Part shown: positions 47,401 through 57,072 of the stretch, one piece after another | Position numbering within the stretch: the stretch's first letter is position 1 | Layout of the letters: the number at the start of each line of letters is the position of its first letter | Source: Isoetes taiwanensis | Taxonomy: Eukaryota > Streptophyta > Lycopodiopsida > Isoetales > Isoetaceae | Assembly (NCBI GenBank): GCA_021234155.1 | Contig: JAJEKV010000223.1 | Span: 1 to 64,000 of the forward strand | Direction of reading: 5' to 3' | Length of the DNA stretch: 64,000 nucleotides | Translations under genes and position numbers: made by a program | Notes under the pieces: model-generated | What the model saw: only the letters and a program-made list of their open reading frames with translations | Told to the model about the DNA's origin: nothing | Database searches by the model: none

Positions 47401-47965
47401 AAACAAAAAAAAGGGAAAAAAATATGATAAAGAATGGGATAAAATTGGAGTCTTCAAAGGAAGATTCAATTTTTTCTTTACTATAATAACTGATGCAAAT
47501 GGTTTACCTCATAGGGCAGCAGAGGAGGTTGGCTAAACTAGGTGCACCAGCGTGTGGNAGGCTGAAGAAGGGGAAGTCCAATTCATTTCCCGAACAAAGG
47601 TTGTTGACATAATGATCCAATTGAAACAAGAAGTGGTACATGCAAAGGTTCTAAAGCAGATGCTAAAAAGGTCAGAAGTATGGAGATTTAATGGATTAAA
47701 GCCATATTTTGAGGCTCTGTTTCACAAATGGCAGCAAAGACGTCAGGCACATATACTCATGCTCCTTGATTTTTCTATTTACACCATCAAATAGCTAGAC
47801 AAAATGCTGAACAACTTTGGCAACACAACGATAGCTAATCTTACTATCCAAGACCTCATCGATATTGCTAGAATAGCTTCAATTTGTGGACTAAGAGGAC
47901 TCCAATTTTTCTATAATATTGGATAGATCTTTCTAGACATCTTCTACATAAGTTATCTTATGCTA
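44403..47965 (+). pseudogene. LINE, plus strand, from endonuclease domain to 3' region
   Basis: Begins inside an apurinic-type endonuclease domain (VVVISDLDSSISDHYPQVLE with the conserved SDH). It continues with the RT fingers (DKSPGLDGL, stop, PKFYVEFWE, near 45330-45390), the palm (MVPYLFLIVADIVTRMALSL and LAQYADDTFAFLKADDNSLK), the thumb (SLAGRVEVANAVIASTPFFF) and a C-terminal zf-RVT-like region (46380-47200). Stops and frameshifts are frequent, so it is dead. One undetermined base (N) is at 47557. The last part is repeated antisense at 15795-16745. It joins the minus-strand LINE head to head at about 44402. Confidence 0.8.
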
Positions 47966-48184
47966 AACATCCTCACAAATGGGGACTCGAGGATATGGTT
48001 CAGAGCAACAGCGCCATGCCAGGAATGCCAATCTACCTTTCTGATGGCGAAGGAATTGCATGAGTTTCATTTCTATCAAAAAATCTATAAAAGACCAGTT
48101 TTATGCCAGCGATCGAGATGTAACATCAAGTTACAATGCATTTGTTTTCGTGGGAAAGCCTAGATTTCTGAATCGTGAAAAAAT

Positions 48185-49300
48185 TAGGAATCCAGCTGAC
48201 AACAAATCAAGATTTAATTTCGTACAATGCACTAATTACGAATTTATGAATGTCTTGCCATTGCAAAAGCGCCCCTCAACTTCTAATTGCCACATCGCGA
48301 GGAAGACGGGTCCAAAATAAGTTCTATTAGTTCCCCTTGCTTCTGTTCTCAACTGCAGCTTCTGGCCACGTCACAACTGCAAAAGACAAAAAAGCGGCCC
48401 CCAAAACGCAAACCATGCTAGAACCTGGCAACTCAGAGGGTTTACGTTTTGGAGGCTCTCTCCTTGTCAGATTCGGCCGGACCTTGCGCCGTGTCTTGCC
48501 GTAGAGGGGGAGTGTTGACACCAGAGCACGGACTCTAATCAACCCCCCCCCGAGGAACCTGCTTGCCCCTAAAGTCCTCTCCCCAGGACCCTGGGGACGG
48601 ACGAGCAATGTCCCCTCTCTGAAACCGTGATTTGGCGCTGCCAATGGACTCAGAACGTCGACATTGCCCTGGGGACCAACGTGGCCAAAAGACCATCCCT
48701 CCTCCAAGAAGCGCCAAAACAGCTCATGTCCAGCACACTCGTAGTGAATTGACCTAGGACGTCGATGCCGAATACTGTCGTGTAGGGCATAAGTATTTCT
48801 TTCTTTTGCAAAACTGACCTTGTAACTTGCTCCCTAGGGTAATTTCGCCATTCCGGACGACTTTGGCGAGGTCAAATTGCCATTCCGAAGCCTCTGCGGT
48901 GCCCCAATGATAAAACACTCCAGTTTCCACACGGTCGTCGGCAGGACACTTCGTAGTTTGATAAGTTCCCCCGGACTGATCTTGGAATCTTTTGAACCTT
49001 CCCGAAGAAGGGCCCTTGAACGAAGGATTCAAGGGTCGGATAGGGGAATCGGTCTCCGGAAGGGTGGTCATTAGCGCAAGGCCCACCGTGGGAGCGATTC
49101 CAGGAAAGGCTGCCTCGTAACTTTTTTGGATCCCACCTCCTGGAGTCCGGACTCTCCCCTCTTGTGAGGCAGCCGTGCGAGGTCCTGACCTTGTTTGACA
49201 TGGGGAAGGGTGCCAGCTCGGTTGCCCCACAACGGGCTGCCCCGGCCGTTTTAATGCTAACCCTTTAATCTAGACATTCTCCAAAAATTTCGATAATTGG
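48185..49300 (+). repeat. dispersed repeat R, uninterrupted copy (empty site)
   Basis: From ATTAGGAATCCAGCTGAC this 1.1-kb unit is about 80-90% similar, by eye, to 49318-49922 joined to 60150-60408. It contains TGTAGGGCATAAG at 48781, the position where the other copy is split by the 10-kb element. The blocks AGTGTTGACACCAGAGCACGG and the CpG-rich content suggest old LTR-type repeat DNA, but no LTR ends are proven. Long minus-strand frames here (for example 48754-49230) show no known domain. Confidence 0.7.
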
Positions 49301-49317
49301 GCTGTGTGCTGGTGATG

Positions 49318-49922
49318 AATTAGGAGTTCAGCTGACAAAAAATCAGAATTTAATTTCGTACAATGCGTTAATCACGAATTTATGAATGTCTTGCCACTGC
49401 AAAAACACCCCTCGACTTCTAATTGCCACATCGGGAGGAGGACAAGTCCAAACTCCGTTCCGTCAGTTCCCCTTGCTTCATTTTCTCGGCTGCACCTTCT
49501 CGGCCACGTCCCAACTGCAAAAGATCAAAATTCGACCCCCAAAAGCAAACCCTTTTAAAACCTGGCAACTCACAGGGTTTGTGCTTTGGAGGTCCTCTCC
49601 TTGTCAGATTCGACCGAGACCTTGCATCGTGTCTTGACGTAGAGGGGGGTGTTGATGCCAGAGCACGGACCCTAATCACCTATCCCAGGGAAAGCTGTTG
49701 CCCCAAAAGTCCTCTCCCCAAGGCCCTGAGATGGACGGGCGATGTCCCCTCTCCGGAACCGTGATTTGGCTTTGCCAATGGACTCAGAACGTTGACATTG
49801 CCTTGGGGACCAAGTTCCGTGGCCAAAAGACCATCCCTCCTCCAAGAAACGCCAAAGTAGCTCATGTCCAGCACACTCGTAGTCAATTGGCCTAGGATGT
49901 GAATGTCGAATACTGCCGTGTA
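49318..49922 (+). repeat. dispersed repeat R, left part of the interrupted copy
   Basis: Matches 48185-48784 and ends in ...ACTGCCGTGTA exactly at the left end of the 10-kb element. Confidence 0.75.
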
Positions 49923-49947
49923 AAGCACGATTTCATTAATTGGAGAA
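49923..49947 (+). repeat. left terminal inverted repeat of the 10.2-kb element
   Basis: AAGCACGATTTCATTAATTG plus GAGAA. It matches the reverse complement of 60125-60149 at 23 of 25 positions. Confidence 0.85.
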
Positions 49948-50039
49948 AATAAGCCCATTTTGAGAATTTTAAGCACACCTAATTTGCTCTAGCACGAATA
50001 CTTTCACCTACTTCTCGAGCACAAGAAACATGAGGTAAT

Positions 50040-50098
50040 TAACATACACATATACATACAAATACACATATACATACACATACACATATACTCGTAGA
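50040..50098. repeat. (ACATATACAC)n-type simple repeat
   Basis: Alternating ACATAC/ACATAT units just inside the left end of the element. Confidence 0.8.
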
Positions 50099-50152
50099 AG
50101 CTCAATAATGGCCCTACATTGTACACCAATAATTCACATCAATAATTTTACT

Positions 50153-50165
50153 TCACTATAAAAAC
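50153..50165 (+). promoter_or_regulatory. TATA box of the first 80-codon ORF
   Basis: CACTATAAAA lies about 40 bp before the ATG at 50200. The block CAATAATTCAC[A/C]TCAAT[A/C]ATT before it is repeated in front of the second ORF, so the core promoter was duplicated with the gene. Confidence 0.55.
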
Positions 50166-50199
50166 GGCTTGACGAGGGGGTAGAGGCCATTCATCTTCT

Positions 50200-50442
50200 A
50201 TGGCTTCCTCAATGCCTCGTCCAGAGCACATCCGCTCTTTCAAGTGTTACTTGAGCTACAACGATCTGGGCGAATGCGCTAGAAATAGCGTTAAGCTTGA
50301 TCCATAGCTCTTATCTAAAGCTGATGGACCTGCTAGTGCTTGCAGGAAGTTCACTCGTGTTAAAGTCCACATTTACTGGCTTCCCGGATCGGAGATCTAT
50401 GAGCTGAATGGCATCACGAGCTTTGATGTTGATGACGAGTGA
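50200..50442 (+). pseudogene. 80-codon ORF, copy 1, with in-frame TAG
   Basis: ATG 50200 to TGA 50440-50442 spans 81 codons, exactly the length of copy 2 at 50799. Shared features are K-C-..-S...DL..C, DP.L..KA, a hydrophobic WLP...YE motif, and an acidic end (GITSFDVDDE). Codon 36 is TAG (50305-50307) where copy 2 has Tyr. I do not recognise the family; it could be an accessory protein of the transposon. Confidence 0.55.
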
Positions 50443-50751
50443 ATCTGCACCTGCTAATAATGTAATAATGACATGGGTACCTAATAACTAAGTAAGGATG
50501 TAATAGCATTCTGATTAAGGATGTAATATCACGTACCTTAACTGAGTATATTGTAACGATGTGCTATCCCACCTCCACTTTTCTGCAAGCTGTCATTGAA
50601 TTCAATCATAGCTAAATTCGTCAAGCAAACATGTTTTCAAACATACGCATACTAGTATGAAATAAGTATTATTCTTGTACGTATACAACAGTCTGATACA
50701 CGTTCAATAATGGTGAACTCTACCCCAATAATTCACCTCAATCATTCCACT

Positions 50752-50764
50752 TCACTATAAAAGC
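50752..50764 (+). promoter_or_regulatory. TATA box of the second 80-codon ORF
   Basis: TCACTATAAAAG lies about 43 bp upstream of ATG 50799, with the same upstream block as copy 1. Confidence 0.55.
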
Positions 50765-50798
50765 TTCTCACTTCGGGGCTACATTTCATTCATCCCCC

Positions 50799-51041
50799 AT
50801 GGATTTCTCGCCTTCTTCGATTCACCACATTGAGGCGATCAAGTGCTCAATGAGCCACGCAGATCTTGTTGGTTGCCTTGACAGGCATCTTCTTCTTGAT
50901 CCCTACCTGCGAAGAAAAGCTTTAGGCGCTGAGATTCATTGCCCTGCGTCAATTCGTGTTATGATCCATCTGATTTGGCTTCCTGAGCGCATGAGCTATG
51001 AGATATCAGGGATCACTACTACAGATCCTGAAGATGAATGA
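50799..51041 (+). CDS. 80-residue protein of unknown function, copy 2
   Basis: An intact frame begins MDFSPSSIHHIEAIKCSMSH and ends EISGITTTDPEDE. It contains LIWLPERMSYE, conserved with copy 1. There is no signal peptide or membrane helix; a short amphipathic middle and an acidic tail are visible. It is preceded by a duplicated TATA-type promoter, which argues that it is a real transcription unit of the element. It lies tail to tail with the leftward transposase, whose end is at 51180. Function unknown. Confidence 0.5.
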   Translation: MDFSPSSIHHIEAIKCSMSHADLVGCLDRHLLLDPYLRRKALGAEIHCPASIRVMIHLIWLPERMSYEISGITTTDPEDE

Positions 51042-51179
51042 ATCACCTGTTTGGCATTGTATAGTGTAAGAGCTCTTGTGTTGAGATGAAAAACACAAAG
51101 CCTAATGAATAATAACTAGTCTATTGTAAGATGCATGTCATGTATGATATAGTAATTATGTAAAAGAGCATTGCATACC

Positions 51180-53520
51180 TCAAGAGTTCTCATCCTCGTC
51201 GTTAGCTTCTTTAGCCACTAATTCTTGCAACTGAGACCCCACACTACTGGGGATCACCGCTGTCAACGGCCTGGTCCCTACGGCCCAACCATAGTCTATC
51301 GTTTTCAAATGTTGGTAGCGTGGCGGGTCATTAGGATTCGGTCTCCAATTCTTGCTCCAGCAATCCCTATACTGCATTGCATATGAGGTACCCTTTCTTG
51401 CAACAGGCTCAAACCAAGAAACAAACACCTCTTCATAGTGAGGGAGATTAGGGTCCTCTACTGGGTCCTCTTCCGCAAAGGCCATCCACGTCGGGCAGTT
51501 ATCAGCAAGAGCATTCCTTTCTTCACATCTTGGTAGGGGTCGAATATTTCAACAGGGTTCTTGGGTTTACCAGAGAAAGGCCCGACATAATGAGATGCAC
51601 CAATGTGTTCATCCACCAATAAGTTGTCGGGTTCTTCTAATGCAGTTTGTCTCGTCTTTGGGCCGAAATCACGAATGCAGTTCTAAGGGCTGAACGTCCC
51701 CAAGCACTCGCAACAAGGTGGACCAGTAGTCAATAACTTCATTCATATATGTGTTAGACCATGAGTTATCGCCGGCTCTAGAAATAGCTGCCCAGTGCAT
51801 CATGTACTTGGCAATTGAAGCTCTCAAGGCACCTATATCTATCAAGCTCTGATATGGCTGCACGACCTTAGGTGACCCTCTAGGAATCATAGGTAAGCCT
51901 TGGGCATCCTCCTTCCACATTTTAATTCCCTTTTCAGGTAGCCACTCCCTATGCCCTGGCCTCATCTTGTAGAACATTAGTGGCCATCCATCATTCATGC
52001 AGAACTTGAAGAGTAGAGGTTCCAAATGACCACATAAACGGTCCTTCTTATCAGGGATAAAACCTTTCACGAATTCTTTCCAGTTGGGAACCTCAGACAC
52101 AAGGTAGGGCGTAGGAGACTTTGAACTACACTGCCTGAAGAGTTGCATAAGCTCCGGAATAGTCAATGCATCTGATCTTCTCAATAGAGTAGAGTAGTTT
52201 CCAAAGACGGCATCTATGTCATCGTGGGTGTGTCCAACCATCATGAACTCCAGTTGCACCTGATCGAAGACACCTAACCAGACCAAGTATGACAAGTAAG
52301 AGAAAAGATACCTGTTCTTGTTTTGTCCTGAGCAATTGTCTAGCTGCAAGTAAAGCCTCCTAGGCAACTTCTTCGGTATCAGAGGGCCCTTGATAGGAGG
52401 CATAAAATCATTTCTAGAGCCATTCACCATTTTTGTCCTAAGGGCTTCCGTGTTCATGATTGCTCCACCCCAGCAGCTTCCTTGATGATCTGTATTTCTC
52501 AAATGACCCCAGTTGTCCTCAGATTGATTCTCTAGTGTTTTCAAGGTATGATTTAAAGATCCCACATGAAAATTCGAATCATCTGGCCAGAGGTCCAGCG
52601 AGAAGTGGCCCAAAGCACCTACACCATGCCCATGCATGAGAGCACCAGTAAGACTCACCTTCAACCGTTCACCCTCCTCCATGATTTTGCTAGCTTCTCG
52701 GACGAGGAACCATCGTCTTATTACGATCCATCTTATCATGTATAATGGTTAAGGCATTTTCGGAGATCGATGAGACAAAGCTCTCCACGACCAGTAGAGA
52801 CTCCTGCAGGAAAGTTGGGCTGTCATGTGAGATTTCCTTTCCACGGCGAGCTCTCTTCTTTCTCTCGGATCCCTAGTCTTGGCAAGTTTCTCCTTTATCA
52901 CAATACAGGTATTACACTTAGAAAATGCTATCCTTTTGGCGATTGCTACCTCTGAGTGGTTCTCCTTCCATGTTGACAAGAAGGACGATTGAGAAACATG
53001 TTTTCGTCATCTCGTGGACGGTTATATCTACCTCTTGATGTATGTCCTTTTTAGTCAAGATGGAAGGTAATCTCTTCACATTTTCTCTAGTTCCCCCACT
53101 CGTAACCTTTGAGCGGTGTGGCATAGTTTCAGCATTTTCATCTATGTACATAGATAGCACAGCACCTCCGGCCAGTGTATGAGACCTTGGCTTCATGGAC
53201 CCGGAGTTTCCATGCTCCATAATCCTCGTGCCCTTCCATAAAAGCTTCCTCCATTTGTAAAATGTAGAAGCTGGGATCACAGGTATGCACTATGCCATGC
53301 CTTCACCACAGACTTCCCTGTTGTTCAGCATTAGCTTTTTCACACATCCATTCTCTGAACAAAGATCTAGCATGTTGTACGCAAAAGTCGTACGTTCAGA
53401 GCTTTTCATGTTCCAGTAGAAGGTCCTCATGGCGGATACCTCCTTAACTGTGAAATTAGCACAACATCTCTTCAAGCAGCACATCGAGGACCTCACCTTT
53501 TTTTGGGGTCGAGCGTCCTC
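51180..53520 (-). pseudogene. DUF7869-type DDE transposase of the 10.2-kb element, damaged
   Basis: Read leftward: a Cys-rich start (CCLKRCCANFTVKEVSAMR, to VCGEGMA), IPASTFYKWRKLL and EHGNSGSMKPRSHTLAGGAV, a linker TSGGTRENVKRLPSILTKKD, then WKENHSEVAIAKRIAFSKCN with TC, and RKSHMTAQ. The RNase-H-like core follows: TIIHDKMDRNKTMVPRP, LYLQLDNCSGQNKNRYLF and MMVGHTHDDIDAVFGNYS, offering an Asp triad. A C-terminal region (YVGPFSGKPKNPVEIFDPYQ, VFVSWFEPVARKGTSYAMQY) ends at 51180. This order is typical of DUF7869 proteins. A TAG at 53290 and frame changes near 52990, 52790, 52690, 51670 and 51530 break it, though some could be introns. Confidence 0.7.
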
Positions 53521-54269
53521 TCGCCTTCCTGTTCACCATGTGGTACTGTCTTTTTTTTGTTACTCCAGCCTCGGCTGATGGCGTAAGCTTCCTTCTCAAC
53601 CTCGGTCTCCTTCACGCGGCGTAACTAGGCTAGAAGCGGAAATTTGTCAGCGAGAACCAATGCTATTGGCCATCTCACCAAGTCATGCATCCGTGGCATT
53701 TTACGCACAAGCCCCACAGAGCATAGAAATCTTCGGGCATTGGCAACAAATTCATAACGTAAACCCCTATCCATGCTTCACCCAACTTCATGTCAGATAC
53801 GGCATCGTTTCGATCCGCGAAAAATGATGACACCGTAACATAAGCCGGTTTAAAGCACTTCGTCGCATTAACTCACATGTCTTTTCCACTAGTTTATCCC
53901 CGCAAAATCCCTCGCAATTCAATTGGTTCATTGTTTCCTTCACAGGAGTTTCATGGAACTTGCCAATTTATCCGTTTGATCCGACCGGTGGTGTGCTAAC
54001 ATCGGTGCCGGAGTGATTTCATCATGAGCGCCGCTTTTGGACCAAAGAATGAAGCTACCAACCTCCTCTAGGTGGTTCAATTCCGCTCGAAAGCGGCAGT
54101 TGGTATCGCCCATCAAAGACAACGACTAGAGAAACTACTATCAATTGCCCCGCACGCGGGGACGTTGTGGTGATTTTTGAAGTTATGCACTCGCCCTCGC
54201 CCACCTTCTTCCCCAACGGGTAGAAAGACCGTAGAGCTTCCATCCCGAATAAAGTCAACATCGCTTTCG

Positions 54270-56030
54270 TCCAACATCGCGATGGCGATCTTGTTGGACC
54301 TCATTAGAAGAAAAAATGCACAGTACTCAAAGACCCAAAGGGACGACATAATACCTCAGGAAGATCGCAAAGGCGATTCTCTTGAACACATGGGTATAAA
54401 TGACAGAAGCACAAGACATCGACAGTAGGGAGATCGGCGGCGATCCATCCGACCTCTATGGTGGACCTTCAATCCTTCAAATCTACCTAGAAACTTTGTC
54501 TAATCTAACTAACCATTTTAAAACCACCTATCCACTAGACTTACCTCGAAAAAGATCGCAATCGCGATTAATTGAAAAGTAATCTCGCGTCGCTATGTAA
54601 GCGCTATGCTGGGATGAACGCATCATGATTCTTTCATGCGGACATCGAGCAGTCGAATCCCAAGCAAAAAATAGATGCTTGAGTAAGTCTCGCAAATCAA
54701 ATGTCTATGTGAATATTAATTGCAGCTGTTATTTCCACAACGAAAATTGCCTGTCAGTTAATTAAAATGGAGATCTGTCGTGAATTGAACAGCCAGGAGC
54801 AAAACCATTAGCACTACCATTAGCAGAACCATTATGTTACCGTGATATTCCCTCACTATCAATTAGTCCGAGAAATAAACAACTCAATTGGGCCTCGCTA
54901 ACCGTGATTATATACGGATCCACGAACAAAGATATACCAAGAAAGAGATGGTGCATATGTTGTTATGGTTGTGAGGGCACTATTATAACCTATACATAAA
55001 CAACAAATCGAAAATCTCTCCTGAATTCGACAACTTCTAGCTGGATAGACAGTAAGGCATTAGGATTTTGTACCCCTGTAGCTTAGAGTAGGCGAGCGCC
55101 TTCAAGATGAGCACTATAGCCCTGATGAGCAGATCGAGCGCCTCAAAAACCCAACGCGCCGGACGAGAAGAACGCGCCTTCGAACACACCTTTCGATTAC
55201 AAAATTGGAAATCCCGCCCTCTTCATCGAGCGCGAAATTCAGGTTTAAAATTTGAAATCAGTTGTCTCTTTCAGGCCTTCAACCGCGCTCCAGAGGCGTC
55301 TTAATTATGGTTCCGTAGGGCCTTTATTACGTACACTTTTTGAATTTGGAGGTGCACTTTATTACGTACACTTTTTGAAATTGAATTGTGTGTCCATTAA
55401 AACGGGCGGCTGCATTAATAGTGGGTATTTATGAATGCCGGCCGTATTAATGGCTGCCATTTATGGCGTGTCAGGTCCCGCACGTGCCGGATTAAATTAA
55501 TCCGGCTTCCCCGACCAGTATTTATTCTCGCGATCCCTTGGACTTTCATTCCGCCCAGCGATTTCGACGAGCGCCTTCCGCGATTCCAGCGCCGCCTCCT
55601 CCGAGCGCCTTCCACCACGGTCGAAATCAACCCGTTTTTCGAAAGCTTCCCGCGCCGGCGATCCATGGCACCAAAAGCCCACCTCAGAGAAGGTTAGTTC
55701 CAACCCCCTCAGCTCAAGAAGATCGCGGGCGCGATTTCTTTCGCTAGTGCATGTTCAATTAGACTCTTCACCTTTTCGTAATGTAGTCATTAGACGGTCT
55801 GGAACTCAACAGGATCGCGGTCGCGATCCCGCCGATGTCGGGACGGATCGGCGTCGCGATCCGCTGATTGCTCGGTAGCAGCGGTAGCGGCGCGATCGTG
55901 TTGAGTGGTCAACAACATCGCGGTCGCGATCTTCTTGACGACTCACCACTGCGATTGCGATCTTCGAATCACTCATGAGGATCGCGGTCGCGATCGTCCG
56001 TCTCTCTTGAAGATCGCGGCCCGCGATCCT
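54270..56030. repeat. cluster of GATCGC-N-GCGATC palindromes
   Basis: At least nine imperfect copies of [A/G]AGATCGCRR(Y)GCGATC[C/T]T are present: 54273-54295, 54361-54380, 54553-54571, 55718-55741, 55811-55829, 55844-55863, 55914-55936, 55978-55997 and 56010-56030, plus a half-like copy at 55949-55966. Two more lie near the right end (about 59800-59818 and 59903-59922). The best copies read GATCGCGGTCGCGATC. They fill the region between the divergent transposase and methyltransferase genes and contain GATC and CpG. They are likely protein-binding or methylation sites (inferred). Confidence 0.75.
55486..55506. repeat. perfect 10-bp-arm hairpin
   Basis: GCCGGATTAA, one A, then TTAATCCGGC, in the CpG-rich divergent region. 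Confidence 0.85.
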
Positions 56031-56059
56031 GGCGATGTTACGGAAGAACTTGTGCATTA

Positions 56060-57070
56060 GGGGAATCTTGACCCACTTCTTACTTGCGGCTACGGATTTG
56101 TATCGCGCCCGGACGTTGAACCCAATAAGATCATCACACCTTCAAATGAAAGAAAGTGGTGTATAGAAATTGCACGAGCAATTCCATTGCATCTAAAAGG
56201 CGACCGTAGTAAAGACCTCTGCTTGTTCCTCGGGACTGGCAAGAAAGCGATGACATACAACAGGTCGGGAATTGCAATCGCTATGTGGGAAGGAACAAAA
56301 ACAATGTCCAAGACGCTATTATATGCAACGTAGAGGACACACCTGAAATTTGCGGTTCATTGAGTATGTCCTTAAATGGACAAACTATGATCCTCGCTCA
56401 TGGCGCTAGCAAATTAAACAAGCGGCCATTGGAAAGAATGTTCAGCCGGTCGCGAAAGGATACGGGTGGTATCTGCAGTCTTACGAATCTCTGTCTCATG
56501 CGGAATAACGGACGCGGGGATATATATTGTCGGCTTCTCGACATGCGTAAAAGGTTTGCGTGCGGATAAGAAACCACCTAGCATTGCAATCGAAAGCTAA
56601 ACGAGATGAGAAGATGCCTTCGTAATGGACACTAATTGGTTAAGGGCTCGGTGAAGAAAAAACATGTGAAGCCCAGTATCTATAGCGAGAGCCTCTTCCA
56701 ACCCGAGCCCTCTCCGTTGAGCTGTGTTTCCACTTTGCCCAACCATCTCGCTGTTATAAATCCTGCTCAACCTCGGCTATTTGTGCTCCCCATCGCCCCT
56801 AAAGATTCTACCATCCCAAAGTTCGAGAATCAAACTCGGCAAACTCAATACTTTCGATAGCCTGAGAACCTTCTTCTTCCAACACCCCCCCTTCCGTCTC
56901 GGTCTTTGCATCATCCAAGAGGCTAGCATTTCCTATTATCGAATCGCCGACGGACCTCAAATTCAATCACGAAGAAGAACGCAAATTAATGAGAACAAAA
57001 CCGCACGTAAGCTTGAACAATTCAAACGGTTCTACCCGCTTGGTGTGAACTGGTTTATGAAGGTTTCAAT
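56060..57070 (+). other. possible decayed 5' part of the methyltransferase gene
   Basis: Several plus-strand frames (56285-56569 with CNVEDTPEICGSLSMSLNG; 56781-57098 with KLEQFKRFYPLGVNWFMKVS) look protein-like and point toward the methyltransferase gene. They are separated by stops and match no family known to me. Confidence 0.3.
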
Positions 57071-57072
57071 AT

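Noticed and set aside
48754-49230. 158-codon minus-strand frame and overlapping frames in repeat R
   Set aside because: No known domain, several overlapping frames of similar length in CpG-rich repeat DNA, and the frame is not kept in the second copy of the repeat.
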